Below the pieces are notes generated by a model that saw only the letters and a program-made list of their open reading frames with translations, was not told the DNA's origin and did not search any database. A DNA stretch of 64,000 nt, from positions 310,001 through 374,000 of the forward strand of contig JAQOTA010000031.1 of NCBI GenBank assembly GCA_029532415.1. The letters are read 5' to 3'. How positions within the stretch are numbered: the first letter of the stretch is position 1; every line of letters starts with the position of its first letter. This document shows, piece by piece, positions 34,386-46,362 of the stretch. Source of the DNA: Marasmius tenuissimus. Its lineage: Eukaryota; Basidiomycota; Agaricomycetes; Agaricales; Marasmiaceae. Both the position numbers and the translations under genes were made by a program.

Positions 34386-34640
34386 ACGTCGGTTGGGAAT
34401 GTGCACAGTAACCTGTACTTCAGAACGTGAGCATGTATTTGAGTGACCGTAAATGAACGTGAGGTTTGTGAACTTGAACGTGAATGAACGTGAGTTACGT
34501 GAACGTGAACATGAATGTACGTGAATGTACGTGAGGCACGTGAATCTGAACACGAGGTACGTGAATCTTAACTGATGTACGCAACTACAATCACAAGTTA
34601 GTTGAACTTAAAGACTGGTACGTGAATATAAATAGTATAA
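34386..34640 (+). repeat. TACGTGAA-type array
   Basis: About a dozen ACGTGAA/ACGTGAG words, in places at about 21 bp spacing (for example GCACGTGAATCTGAACACGA). It lies near the 3' end of the MULE-like gene on the minus strand. Confidence 0.75.
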
Positions 34641-34952
34641 TTCCAGTCCGACAAAACCATATAACATTCAGATTTTATGGATATTGATACTTGGGAATTG
34701 GGCGTGGGCGAGTACGTCACTTCAATGAACCATCACCCTCTTCATTGAGTCCCTTCTGTTGTTCCCGATTCCAAGATTGAGTATAAGGGTCACTTTTGTA
34801 TCTCTCACCAACCTAGTTTGCTCCTGTAAGAATGGTATGTGTCGGAGCAATGAAAGGAACCTACCTCATTGTTCTCCCAAACATGATGTACTCTCCCTTT
34901 GCTATCCGGGAAGTGACTATATGGGTCCCAGTTATCCTGATGAATCCCGACA

Positions 34953-35850
34953 TCAAGGCCCCATTGCTGCTGTCCAGCTAATCCCGGATTTAAGGTCTGG
35001 CAGAAACATGGCATCCTCGAGAAGAGAGAGTGCCTGCCAATCCACGTCTTCAATCACCGGCTGAGGTCTTCCATCTTGTGTTTGCCCAGTATCCTGATCG
35101 AGTATCTCCCATGCTTTCGCATAGATGAACTGTTGCTTCTTGTGGCCCGTTTTCGGGCAACCCTTGAGTTTCGAGAATTCTTTATAGTCTCGTTCAGCTA
35201 TCAGTCGCATCAAAGCTTCTTGGAGTCCACCATCCGTGACCCAAGTAAAGTCCTTTCGTTTTTTGAGCCCTGGGATGATGTTGAACATCCAGTATATGAC
35301 CCGTGACCTTGTAGAGTGTGGTAGTCCACCAGTCAGAGGTATGATCCGAGTCTTGTGATCCTTCTGATACTGTATACTTGGATAGTCAGCAGGGTTGCAC
35401 GTTTCTGGCGTGAAAATCAGCCTTTTCAATGCCTCAGTGTGAGGTTCTAGTACTCGGTGGATCTCTGCTGTGTACTTCTGAGATGTCAAAGGTGTTTCTT
35501 CCTCCTCGATCTCGTTGGCCTCTGAATTTATCTCTCGGGTGGTCTTGAAGCGTCCAAGCTACAATAGCTGTAATTAATTGCAAACTTCAGTCTTGTTGAT
35601 AACTGCTTACCCGAATACGCCTCCTTCCTTCTGTATCGTTCATGAGTGCATTCACAAGCACCTGAGTATGAACTTCTTGATAGTCACCCGGCATATGTTT
35701 AGCTCCCAATCCCGGTATATTCCCTCTCCAGAATTTGAATATGTAGGGGAGACGCGCTCGATCAAACGTGCTCAATCAAACGTGCTGGATAATGAGAGAG
35801 ACCATCGCGAACTAAAACTGCTTGCCCACGGCTACATATTGACTCATTAG
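34953..35850 (-). pseudogene. MULE-like element gene, C-terminal region
   Basis: Two exons are readable on the minus strand: a frame ending NDTEGRRRIR, an intron with donor gtaagc and acceptor ttgtag, then LGRFKTTREINSEANEIEEEE running to the stop at 34953. No domain recognised. The sequence is moderately charged with a conserved-looking Trp/Gly pattern. It follows the PHD finger exon and probably forms the C-terminus of the same gene or a second element gene. Confidence 0.5.
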
Positions 35851-35998
35851 AATTCAGGTATATCATGATGTCACGGAAAAAGACATACTGTAGACGGGAC
35901 CTGACATCCTTTAACGCCCAGACCTCACCACGAGTGGCGATCTCTCTTCTAAATGAAATTCAGTGAATGAGTTCCAACTTCCCAAGCATATACAACAC

Positions 35999-36670
35999 TC
36001 ACAACTTCTTATGGAAGCGACGTGTCCATTGATTCCCCCAGAATCCTGGCAGTTCCCCACTGCACATATGGCAATAGAACAGACTGGGAATTTTGGACTC
36101 TCCTCCCAATTGACAGGCAACATGATGCCACATCTCGCATCCAACGGCCTCACATTGAATAATTCTCTGTTTAATTGATTGATGGTCCCCATCCTCGGTC
36201 TTGTCGCATCGACACTGAAATGGGACGGTGGATTCCCGGGATGAAGAAGACGGTGGTTTCTCAAATGAAGCGTTATCCTTAGCAGAGGTTTGTAACTTGT
36301 TCGATGGGATAGTGATTGTGTGATTGTTACCCTGCAGTTCAGGGAGACTTGTATGGGCTGGAGCAGGATCTAAAAAAGCTATAAGTTCAAGCTCAAGGCA
36401 CCGAATGTGATCAGCAAAGTACATACCATTTGGGCATTTTTTACCATTCTCATCAATTGTCGCATCGAGCGACCTGATTTGACGAGCCTCATACTCGTGT
36501 TTTCGTTGGTTCAAAGGAGCCCACACAGATTTTTGATCTGAATCCAGCCAAAACTGTTTGTCCAACAGAACCTTGGAGTAGCCGAGCTTCGTGAATACCG
36601 GCGCTCTTTTGCGAGCTTCCTCAGGTGAAGATCCAAGATCAAGTCCAATATGATCTTTGAGGGCTGTCAT
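35999..36670 (-). CDS. PHD-finger region of the MULE-like element gene
   Basis: The frame contains a C4HC3 PHD finger: FQCRCDK, then IIQCEAVGCEMWHHVACQL, then LFYCHMCSG. The Trp two residues before the second His fits the family. PHD fingers read histone H3 tails, which here could steer an element product to chromatin (inference). The preceding part (about 130 residues) is without a known domain. It is joined to the USP-like part by an intron or a frame change near 36,670. Confidence 0.6.
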   Translation of the reverse strand: MTALKDHIGLDLGSSPEEARKRAPVFTKLGYSKVLLDKQFWLDSDQKSVWAPLNQRKHEYEARQIRSLDATIDENGKKCPNGMYFADHIRCLELELIAFLDPAPAHTSLPELQGNNHTITIPSNKLQTSAKDNASFEKPPSSSSRESTVPFQCRCDKTEDGDHQSIKQRIIQCEAVGCEMWHHVACQLGGESKIPSLFYCHMCSGELPGFWGNQWTRRFHKKL

Positions 36671-36673
36671 TTG

Positions 36674-38195
36674 TCATTCCCAAACCCAGTCCTGCGCCTG
36701 CCTGCCACCCTGGAGGACATAAAATACTGCTGATGTATGATAGTCTCCAGGTAGCTTTTCAACCACCGTTCCTCCCAATAACGCTTTCAACCCCCCCTTT
36801 TCCCTGATATTGAATCCTTCATTATTCATCCCATCGTATGTGAACACTGCTTTCTGGCGAGTTGGAGTGCTGGTGACAACAGAGAACCGCCTGATATAGT
36901 GAACCCCATTATGAAAGGTCCGTGCAATGAGCTCATAAATAACTCCCGCGTCCTTTGCTGCAGCGTTTGTACCAGATGGATAAAGGAGGTGCGGGAAGTT
37001 CCACTTTGAGAATTTGTCGTTGGCTGTTGAAGACTCGTTTGTATCCACTTGTACAACCAGGATCTGTGGAAGTGAAACAATGGGCTCGAAGGACATAGCA
37101 TCACCATCCTTTCCGGTGCACAGAACATTCCCTTTGACTGACCGCTAGCACGCTGCAGGTGTCCCAATCTCTCTGACCTCCATGTGACCGCTAATATACC
37201 ACTGAAAGTCACCCCTATAGTGTTGATAGTCACGAGCATAGAGGTTAGGGACGGGGTAGTCCCGGGAGACTGGGTCAATATAATAATGACCCCAAGGCTG
37301 AGAGTGAGGATCTTCAGGTGCAGGATCTCCCTGCAAGCAGAAACGATAACGGAGAAGCCAGATACAGAAGTGATGCTGCAAAGCAATCTGAGCAGGAGAA
37401 GCTGGCTGGCCAGAAATGGAAAAAGGAACATAACCCAGGGCAGCAGCGAGCCACCCAATATCATTATGGTCCTTGTCCAAGTCCTGGGATGTGGTCCATC
37501 GGGAAGGTGATCCATTGTGCTTGATAACCAGATATTTTTGGAGCTCCTGCTTGCTAGAGGCCAACTCGAGGGCCATTGTGTTATTATCAGCGCCACTTAA
37601 GAGTTTCATTTTCCAAACATTGAGGGTCCGAATGATATTGGTTAGTCCAAGGTCTGAACCTCCCTCTGCAGTGACAATACTATCCACGGCATCTGGACAG
37701 CGCATGACAGTCCAGAAGAAGTTCTCGAGAGGGGTATCAAGCCAGCATGACCGCTTCCCCCACCGGTACCCAATGAGCTGATCAAGACCTGAGGCCACAA
37801 AGAACTGAATCACGCCAGTTGGGAGGTGCTCAGTGTTGTAGCTTCCGAGGAGGCTGCGGCTAGCATGAGGTTGGACAATGGTAGTAGAACAGGAAGGAAT
37901 GTTGTGTCCAATCACATTGTCAAAGGTGACTTTCTTTGGCAACAAACCCCCATCTTTCTGCAACGCTTGGTGACCTGAACGGAGGTGATTAACGATGGGT
38001 GATTTGAGGGGCCGTATGGGTGATGACATGAGGTTTGCTGCCCGAGTGCGTTTGCCCTTGGGTGTGGTGAATGCCCCTGAACGGCGTCCCGGGGTTAGTT
38101 TGGTTGGTGAGCTTGGAAGCATAGCAAGAGGCTAAAGGACCAGATGTTTGATTATATTTGATTAGAGGAACAAATCCACAAATTGAACACTCACT
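36674..38195 (-). pseudogene. USP-like (deubiquitinase-like) region of the MULE-like element gene
   Basis: A possible Cys box reads GKRSCWLDTPLENFFWTVM (compare N-x-C-W/Y-x-D-T in USP-type proteases). Further on, LPQILVVQVDTNE, YELIARTFHNGVHYIRRF and FTYDGMNNEG could supply the catalytic His and Asp/Asn box. The N-terminus (TPGRRSGAFTTPKGKRTRAA) is basic and nuclear-signal-like. There is an intron at 38132-38194 (gtgagt...tttag). The frame changes near 37145-37096. Assignment is by motif only; if correct it would remove ubiquitin-like modifiers. Confidence 0.5.
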
Positions 38196-40772
38196 GTATC
38201 ACTGTCACTTGAAAGCTCGGGCGGATTCAGCCCTGTTTTAGTATGCTTGTGCTTTGAACCCTCAAGTGTAGATATATATGCCATCAGTGACAAGAAAGAT
38301 GATTGCAGAGAGCCATACCTTTGAGGTGGTGTCTCCCATTGTATCATCCGATTGCTCCTTCCGCTTTTTACCTGAATGACTGAGTAATGCTCTGATGGTA
38401 TCTGGTGGTCGGGCATCCAATAGAGGGAGTTGCCGTCGTTTCTCCCGTTCTTCAATTGCAGTTTTCATATGGCTCTTCTTGGTCTGGCCAATCTTCTCCT
38501 GCATCTCCTGGCATCGTTCTAAGTCCGTTTTGCCCTCACCTAGTGCCCCAACTGCACAACTATTAATACAATTTCTTGCCAAAGGAAAAATGTAAAACTA
38601 ACCTGATTCCAGCATCCATAGACGCTCAAACTCATTTGAAATTAGTAGAAGCTTCTCCAAGCCTATGAGTCTCTCGTGGTCTTTTCCATGTTTCGTGTAC
38701 ATGGCAGCATGTGCTGCTTCCTGCGCGTTTGTAGAGTTCGGAACCACGGAGCGGATGTCACCATCAGGTACGACAAGCATATTAACATGATTCGGGCGTT
38801 CCCACCACTCGATCCATGGCTTCGATCTCGGAGAGAAAGCCTTCCGCGGTTGTTTGCTTTAGGAGATGATGAGTCAGCTGTTGGAACTCATCCTGGCGAT
38901 CCTCAATAACTTCACGTCGAGTGTTACAGTCAACAGCGAGGAACTTTTTGACCCTGGTGACAGCACTCCGGAAGTGCTGATGACATCCACGGGGAATCTT
39001 CTCATACGCCTCCTCAAGTTCTTCCTTGGTGCGAGTGCTGTTGGGGTCTTCGAGCCAGAATTGTATAAAGGCCTGCTTCTTTCCATTTTTGACTGAAGTC
39101 CATCACCTATGTATGAGAAGTTAGAATGAAGGAAGGGTAGGTAAAAAAAGCGATATTTACCCCGACAAGGTCCATATCTGTGACAGTCTCTCCCCTGCTA
39201 TGTTTGACTGTACGCAGAGATTGAAATACAGCAAGGAAGTGATACTCATAATATCTTTCGGACTCCCCATTTGCATATGAATACACTCCGGGAACCCAAA
39301 CAGAGAGAGTAGTTGAGAGCACTGCTGCCCAACCGTGCTTTTACGGCCGAAATTAACAAGGTAAAAGGCTTCGTAAAACATCTCATTTTGCGGCCAAATT
39401 CACTGGCGTCAAAAAGATATTTTCGAGTGCGCAAAAACACATGAAATACACGAGGCAAACAGAAGACTTTCACGAGCGCAAAACTGTCCCGGATAAATCT
39501 CGGAAGCGTTTTTACGGGTGTAAAAAGGGGAAAATCCAGAAAAACGTCATGTTTTTCACTCGAAAAAAGTAACCTTTTTCTTGACTGTTTTGCGCGCTAA
39601 AAAAATTGGCTTTGACGCCCGTGAATTTGGTCGCAAATTCACATCTTTTACGAAGCCTTTTGCCCCAATAATTGCGGGCGTAAAAACCTGGCAGGCCAGC
39701 AGTGTGAGAAGACTGATGTAGTGACTAAGCATGATTCCCGAGAAGCGAACCATTTCTGGGCTGCATTGAAAACAAGTCCATTGAATCCGTCATCGTTACT
39801 GGAAGCTTGTGCGAGTTGATCAGCCATGAACAGTGTCTGAATCGAGATGACCACGACCCCGTCGTTGTCATTGAATAAAGAGTTTGAGATAACAACGTTG
39901 GGATGGTCATGGATGAACTGGACCCATTGAGTAATAAAAGCATCACCAGAGGGCAGTATCCTCGGACGAATTTTGTTGATTTCGTAGCGGGCAGCCTTTG
40001 AGTTACCAAGCCGATCACTGATATCGAGAGACAACCCGTCCGAGACTGTTTTTCCCGCCCGAAGCGCCGCAGGAGGAGCACCAGGGTTGGAGGTTACTAG
40101 GTTTTGAAGTTGACGGCTCTGTTTCTGGGATAGACGCAGTATATGTGGAATTCGTTCATGATTGTGAGGCTCGCTGTTGCAATACCAAATGCCACCTGCA
40201 TATTTGATGATTGTGGCTTTGTTGAAACAGGGGACGTGGGCAAGCTTATACTGCTTCTCAGGATCAGTAGAGTCACTGCACTTGCATAAAGTGCCAGTCT
40301 GCTGAGCAATTCAAGCATCACTTGATTGAGCCCGAACCATTCGCGCACATTCGGGGTTGCCACACTCCAAAAAACCTAAGCGGTGCCAAAAGATTTGATA
40401 TCCACTATCTATGGTCTCTGAGAGCATACCTGCAGCAAGGCTAGTGTGTCTTGCCGTATCTGTTTGTGTGGACCAGTCGACTTTGAAGTTATCGAGCTGT
40501 TTAGCTACATCCCAAGACACGTGGGCATGATAGTGGCCTTGGGGTGATTTGTCCCAATCATTAACGAGGTCCTCTGTGCTGACGAGTTTGGCAGGTCCAA
40601 GACTGCACCAGTAATGGTCATCAGTGATGTCATTGTCAATATTGCTGAAGATATCGGGGTTGTGGGTGTCGCCATTGGTCTTGGTCTCCGAAGAAGCGGC
40701 CACAACAGTCCCTTTGATCTGAGGTGGATCGGGAAGATCCAATGGCACAGACTCGGGGTGAGAGGATTCCAC
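38196..40772 (-). pseudogene. MULE-like transposase with GCM-like zinc domain
   Basis: From ATG at 40772 the minus strand has a Cys/His-rich N-terminal domain (LECGNPECARM, CKC, HVPCFNKATI, WYCNSEPHNHERIP) resembling GCM/FLYWCH-type DNA-binding domains. A transposase-like body follows (FIHDHPNVVISNSLF, QTLFMADQLAQ, VWVPGVYSYANGESERYYEYHF). Next come PRGCHQHFRSAVTRVKKF and RWWERPNHVNML-type and FERLW segments, then a Lys/Arg-rich helix. Lesions: TGA at 40311 and a foldback MITE at 39320-39704. An intron is seen at 38552-38602. As I recall, such GCM-domain MULE proteins are common in agarics. This copy is decayed. Confidence 0.65.
39320..39704. mobile_element. Foldback MITE inside the MULE-like transposase
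   Basis: A 385 bp element with long imperfect inverted arms: CACTGCTG / CAGCAGTG at the ends, then TTTTACG and AAAGGCTTCGTAAAA on both sides. The flanks TGAGAGCA and TGAGAAGA match at 6 of 8 positions, compatible with an old hAT-type 8 bp TSD. The transposase reading frame resumes on the other side (CLVTTSVFS, then STTLSVWVPGV). Confidence 0.75.
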
Positions 40773-41798
40773 AGCCGAAACGGACTGGACTATTCATGAG
40801 GTGGTAGGATGTGGAATGTTGGAACCATGGGAGTTATTCGGCCCAATGTCATATCCATGTGTGGGTGGTATATAGCCAAAATGTGACACACACACCAGAC
40901 AGTGAAAGCATGGTACAAGGGTGCTCTGCTGAGGATGTTTATGTGAATAATGAAGTCCTGAGTCTAGGTAATATTGTACAGGTCAGCATACAGCTACTGT
41001 AAGATTAAGGACACGTACTAGGTGGAATTAATCCCTGTTCAAGCACAGGATCACAATCTCTGGAAGGTGAGTGACGCCGCAATCAATTTTTGATATGTCC
41101 GACTACTCATTTGTTAGTATTGAAGGAGTAGGCACAACAATAATTGACTCACTAATAGAAGAAGTTGATTTACGACTCGAAATCGAGTTCATTCGAGCCG
41201 CTGGAATGTTGATCTTTGCTGCAACTACAGGCTTTCCTGACAGTCACAAAGTACCAGATGATTTCTCTGGCTTGCTGCCATTGTCACCCGAGCTAAATAG
41301 CAAGCTAAATGCTCGCTTCTATTGAAAGCTTGAGTCAGTTGAAGCTTTTGATTGGGATAGAGCTCCACTCACGAGCCTGTTGAACATGATGGGGCGCAAG
41401 AAAGATTAGCAATCACAATGATGGTGACTGCTAATCTGCTTGCTGAAAATTTCAAATCAATTGGGGACCTAGGGTTGCAAATGATGTGGTGCCTTGCATC
41501 CTCACCCCACCGAACACGCCCTTTACCCAGTCTTAGAGTAGCTTCGAGGTTTGCACGCCCAACAAATGATCCTCAATGGACTACCCCAGCTCTAATTGTC
41601 AGAATAACAATGAAATATCACCTATAATTGAACTTGAGGTTCAGGATGACACATGGTGATATCTCCGAATGGTTTGGTGGATTTGATTGCAGGTAGACAA
41701 TGGATGTGCTTCATTCTGGCTGTGTCTAGCGGTTAAGACAGTCTACAAGGCTGGGAGAGGGCTTGCTGAGGTGGTATAACAATAGAGAATGGTATGTG
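40773..41798. other. 5' flank of the MULE-like gene
   Basis: Frames up to 84 aa without domains. It ends in GTATGTGAATAG, part of a TACGTGAA-type repeat that resumes at 49155 beyond copia element 2. Confidence 0.5.
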
Positions 41799-41803
41799 AA
41801 TAG

Positions 41804-42061
41804 TGTTGAGGCAGAGGTCCTGCCCACACAGTGGCAGCATGGGACAGACTAGCTCACCTGGAGATAGGCTTAGACACAGCAATGAGAGTAGTAAAATTTC
41901 TGGTATTGCATGTAGATACAGAGCTACTGATATACTATACAGAGGTGGCTGTAGCTACTATAACAGGAGTGACTAGGAATAGCATAGATCATAGTGAAAC
42001 AATTGAAGCATAGATGCAGCCTGATACAATGGTCCATATATCTGGGAGTCCAGATTCAACA
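41804..42061 (-). repeat. 3' LTR of copia element 2
   Basis: 258 bp. It differs from its partner at roughly ten positions by eye, so the element is older than copia 1. Confidence 0.92.
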
Positions 42062-42072
42062 CTCCCCCTCGC
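42062..42072 (-). other. Polypurine tract of copia element 2
   Basis: Minus strand GCGAGGGGGAG abuts the 3' LTR. Confidence 0.8.
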
Positions 42073-42102
42073 TAAGTGTGGCACAAGAAGAGCATGAAGC
42101 GT

Positions 42103-42752
42103 CTATTTGGACAAATAAAATTCAAGTCCAAGATGTTCTCTCAAGGCAGAGAACTTGACATGACCCAAATTTTTGGTAAACATATCTGCAGGATTGTAGG
42201 CACCGTCAATAAAGAAAAGATCGACCTTGTGATCTGAAACACATTCGCAAATGTAGTGATAGCAAATATCAATGTGTCTGGTGCGACGTTCTTGAACTGG
42301 GTTGGAGGCGATAAAAATTGAGCCTTGATTATCTCCACATATAGGCACAGGAGTCATATCAATCCCAAGTTCAGAGAGCAACTGTCGAATCCACACAGCT
42401 TGACAACTACAGTCGGATAGCACCATGTATTCAGCTTCAGTGCAATAGTCTTCTGGGTGCGTGATTGCGAACAGAAGATGCGACCTGCCAACTTAAAGAA
42501 ATAGCCTGTGATCAACCGATGTTTGATAGGATCAGCAGCCCAATCTGAATCAGTGAATGCTAGTAAACCTCTGTCAGAGGCTCCATCATAGACCAATGCA
42601 TGGTCTGGAGTTCCTGCAAGAAAGCGGCAAATATAAAGCGCCTTCTTCAGGTGATCCTCCAATAGATTAGCAGAGAATTGAGAAAGCTTTGTAACAGTGT
42701 AGGCAATATCTGGACGAGTGCCAAGCATGATATACAGAAGCAATCCAATCAC
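42103..42752 (-). pseudogene. copia 2 RNase H
   Basis: LGTRPDIAYTVTKLSQFSAN (RT end), LLAFTDSDWAADP (first RNase H acidic residues), then after a frame change ICGDNQGSIFIASNPVQE, TRHIDICYHYI and ADMFTKNLGHVKF. Two frames are needed, so the region is broken. Confidence 0.85.
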
Positions 42753-42761
42753 TAATTGATA

Positions 42762-43378
42762 TCAAGCATGACATTTGGGATCAACAGGACCTTTGTTGGG
42801 TTGTGGAATATAGCTGGCGGGAAGAGGAGTATCAGCTGCTTTTGCATTCTGCATGCTGAATTGCTTCAAGACCTTCTTTAAGTAGTCAGTCTGGTCCAGA
42901 AGGATTTTGTGGCCTTTGCATTGAATACACATGCGCAAGAACTCCTTAGCTTCTCCCAAATCACAGCATTCCCAACAAGCCATAAACTTGGCTTTCTTCT
43001 TCTCAACAAAGGCTTTGTTGGGTACAAGGAATAATGCATCGTCGACATAGATCAATGCAATACATTCTTCACCAGTCTCACAATCTTTGCAGATGAAGAG
43101 ACCTGCATCAGAAGTCAGGTGTTTGAAGCCCATTACTTCCATGGACAAATTGAGGGTACGCCACCACTCAAGAGCGGCTTGCTTCAGTCCATATAGTGCA
43201 TGGCAAAGGTGATAGACTTTGCCTTCCTGACCCTTAACCTTGAAACCTTCAGGTTGATCCATATAGATCTCTTCTTTAAGTTTGCCATAAAAAAAAGGTG
43301 TTCTTCACATCCAATGCCTGAATGTGCCAGTTTTTGAGAGCTGCTAATGCCAGCATCATCTGTACAGTTTAACCGCAC
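42762..43378 (-). pseudogene. copia 2 reverse transcriptase
   Basis: DQPEGFKVKGQEGKVYHL, YGLKQAALEWW and catalytic IALIYVDDALFLV, followed by AKAADTPLPASY. The N-terminal third of the RT lies in a different frame upstream, so at least one frameshift separates them. Confidence 0.87.
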
Positions 43379-43453
43379 AACTGGTGAGAAGATCTCATCA
43401 AAGTCAACACCTTTGACCTGAGAGAAACCCTTGGCAACAAGTCGAGCTTTCTT

Positions 43454-44125
43454 TCAACTGTCTGACTTGACATTAAACACCCATATGTTCTTGACAGCCT
43501 TGCGACCTTTAGGTAGGTCAACCAATTCAAAGACCTTGCACTTGCAAAGAGCCTCTAGTTCATTGTGGCAAGTGGCCTTCCATTCTCTCTGCTGCTCAGC
43601 AGGCAGTTTCAGTATGTCATGGAGAGTCCACTCTCGAACGTTAGACATATTGGTGAGATCATTGTGAATGGGAACTGCCTGATTTAACGGATAAATCACG
43701 AAACCTACTCCCCCTTCCTGGGATAATTGTTGCACTAAGCTATCGGGTTGACTCCCCCTGGAGTTACACATGGTAGACAGACTGGCACGATTAGTCCCAG
43801 AAACCTTTCTAGGTCTGCCTCTCCTATGAGTAGTAGGTGGATCCATAGGCTCTCTATCACCCGTGGCATCTCTCCATGTAGAAGTTTTCTCCATATCACG
43901 CACAATGCGTGAGGGATTATTTGGGTCTCGTTGTTCACCAAATACGTTATCAGGTTGCTTAGTACCCATCCAATTTCTGCCCGAACACCTTGGAGGTGGA
44001 GTCTGCTCTTGTCCACCCACTGGTGTAGGTGGCCTGGGAGGCTGAATCAAAGGATCAGGATCAGGATGTTGATGTTCACCCTGAGGTACAGGACCATCTC
44101 CATCATCTTCATGTGGAGATTCCAA
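43454..44125 (-). pseudogene. copia 2 integrase-RT linker and RT start
   Basis: Pro/Asp-rich linker (PHEDDGDGPVPQGEHQHPDP) leading to LPKGRKAVKNIWVFNVKSDS, the conserved start of copia RT. Confidence 0.8.
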
Positions 44126-44234
44126 TCACTTTGGAAGGTTCTCGGGAGGATAAAGATTGTCATCAGACAAATCATCATCACTATCCGAAGAGAAGTTGGG
44201 ATTTTCACCCAATACCGGCGGTATTTCAGGGATT

Positions 44235-45014
44235 TTACCCACCGGGGTAGCCATGAGCTTTCTTATCAGAACACTTTAGGAACAATTTTTCATCGAATAG
44301 AGCTGTAGCGCTTTTGAAGATAGCATTATTGGACATCTTCATGAAGACATATCCTTTCATGCCTTCCTGAAAACCAATAAAGGTCATCAGTTCCGAACGC
44401 AGAGATAACTTGTTAACTTGATGCTTTTCCGGAATAAATGCATATGTTGCACATCTGAAGACTCGGAGATCAGAAACATCCGGTGCACCACCATGTAACT
44501 TCTCATGTGGGGTCAACCAACATAAACGCTGGGACAGTGTCCGATTGTGAAGTACAACAGTGCGCAACACACAGAATTCCCACCAAGAAGGTGGAAGATA
44601 AGCATCAAAGCAAAGAGCTTGAGCTTTCTTGACAATGGTCTGATTGAACCGTTCTGCACGACCATTCTGTTCCGGCGTATATGGAATGCTGGTCAGAATT
44701 TCGATACCGTGCTCCTTCAGTACATCATCGAAGGCATCCGATTTGTACTCTCCCCCTCCATTGGACATCCATTCCTTAATATCAACACCAAATTGTACCT
44801 TCATCATAGCGATAAAGTCACAGAGCATCTTGACAGAGTCAGATTTGCGTCGCATGAGCATTGTCCAGCCATGTGAAGTACAGTCATCGACAAACAACAT
44901 ATACCATTTGTATTTGTGGTACAACTCAGTGGGGAATTGTTTGAGGTCAGAGTGGATTTTCTCAAAGGATTTCGAGGCATGGGTAGTGGATTCAGGGAAT
45001 GATCTGGAGTGCAT
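44235..45014 (-). pseudogene. copia 2 integrase core
   Basis: IHSDLKQFP (first Asp), WMSNGGGEYKSDAF (second acidic position; the usual D appears as N in MSNGG), PEQNGRAERFNQTIV and VFRCATYAFIPEKH. The altered acidic residue would inactivate it. A zinc-motif segment (KTLHRCFRHCSDKAL) is readable in another frame at 45060-45257. Confidence 0.87.
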
Positions 45015-45059
45015 CTTTCCTTCTGCACATCCTCAGCATAATCGGGTTTTCTTTGGTTT

Positions 45060-45257
45060 TTAGTCGAATTCCGGGAAGTTCTTAGTATGCTTCTGAGCTT
45101 TATCCAGAGCTTTGTCTGAACAATGTCGAAAACATCTGTGTAGAGTCTTGTAGTCAACTTTATCCATCGTTGACTTGGCTATTAAGCTACAAGCAGAGGC
45201 TTTCTGTGAGCTAACCCAAAAGATGGTTTGACCAGGTGTGAGCAGGTAAGATACCAA
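45060..45257 (-). pseudogene. copia 2 pre-integrase zinc region
   Basis: DYKTLHRCFRHCSDKALDKA corresponds to the H-x3-H part of the GAG-pre-integrase domain, with the first His context partly altered. Its frame differs from that of the core. Confidence 0.65.
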
Positions 45258-45537
45258 TGACTGGTGTCAACCCTTGTTATAAAAAGCCAATTTGCTAGAC
45301 AATCCATGTGCTTGCAGACCACCTTGCAAGAATTCTCCAAGCGAGAGAAGTCGAATTGATAGAAGTGGAACATAATAGACAGGATAGAGTCACATAATAG
45401 ACAGGATCGAGTCACATAATGTGTTCCTCCATACAACCGTCAGATCCTTCAACAGAATGACTGATGAAGACAGTCCCTTTCCCCTTAATTTGAATAGGGT
45501 TGTCCTTGTTTTGCAGTGTTTAGCTGCGGTCTATTGT

Positions 45538-46362
45538 TCATGGGTTCATACTCGGCAAAATCTTTGAGATCATAAGTAAAGTGCAATGAAACACCTGAAT
45601 TGACGATCCACTCTTGCAAGTTTCCAGTCGCTCTCTTTCTGTTATATGATCCTCACGCTCAGAGTCAGAGTCCTCATAGAAGGAATCATAGAGGTCGTAA
45701 ACCTTCTCAACGCTCTTACCATGCTTTGCAGGTGGAGCAGTGGAGGAGGAACCATCAATATGATGTTTCAGAGAGGAAGTGGAAGCAGCCGCATATCCCT
45801 GTTCCATAGGTTCAAGGACGTGAGCATACTTGGGAACACCAAGATGATCAGCAAGACTGCAAGCAGCCTGAGCATTCTCAAAAACAGTACTACCAGAGGT
45901 AGCACCGGAGAAACACTGCATGTGGAGTGGATCCTGGGATTGGTGCGCGGGATATATGACAGATGGAGTGTCAGGAACGATGGGGGGTGAAGAGATGGAC
46001 AAATGAGCAAGGGATGTGATATGAGAATGACCCTTGTGAGAGGAGTCACCCTTGTTGTACTGAGAATCACCCTTCTTCTTCCTGCCACATTGGTTGTTCT
46101 TCTTCTTCTGGTCGTTGTCGTTCTTTGATTGGTTGTTATTGTTAGATGCCGACAAAGGAGGAGAGGACTGTTGATTGAACTTTGGGTCCTTGTCCTTCTT
46201 TTTGACAGAAGAAATGCGTGACGCAAGAGTAGCGGGTTTACGAGCTTCATAGTGGTTAATGATGGCATCATGAGCCACCTGTGGGAGAAAAGGGGAGCAT
46301 GGCTTTGATGAGATTGGGGAGACCGATATCGGCTTCGTGAAGCTATCCAAAGAGGAGTTCAA
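45538..46362 (-). pseudogene. copia 2 gag C-terminal and protease region
   Basis: A basic Asn/Lys/Gln-rich tract (SNNNNQSKNDNDQKKKNNQ) then a Ser/Pro linker. In another frame near 45590 a weak protease remnant (WIVNSGVSLHFTYD) can be read. Broken. Confidence 0.7.
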
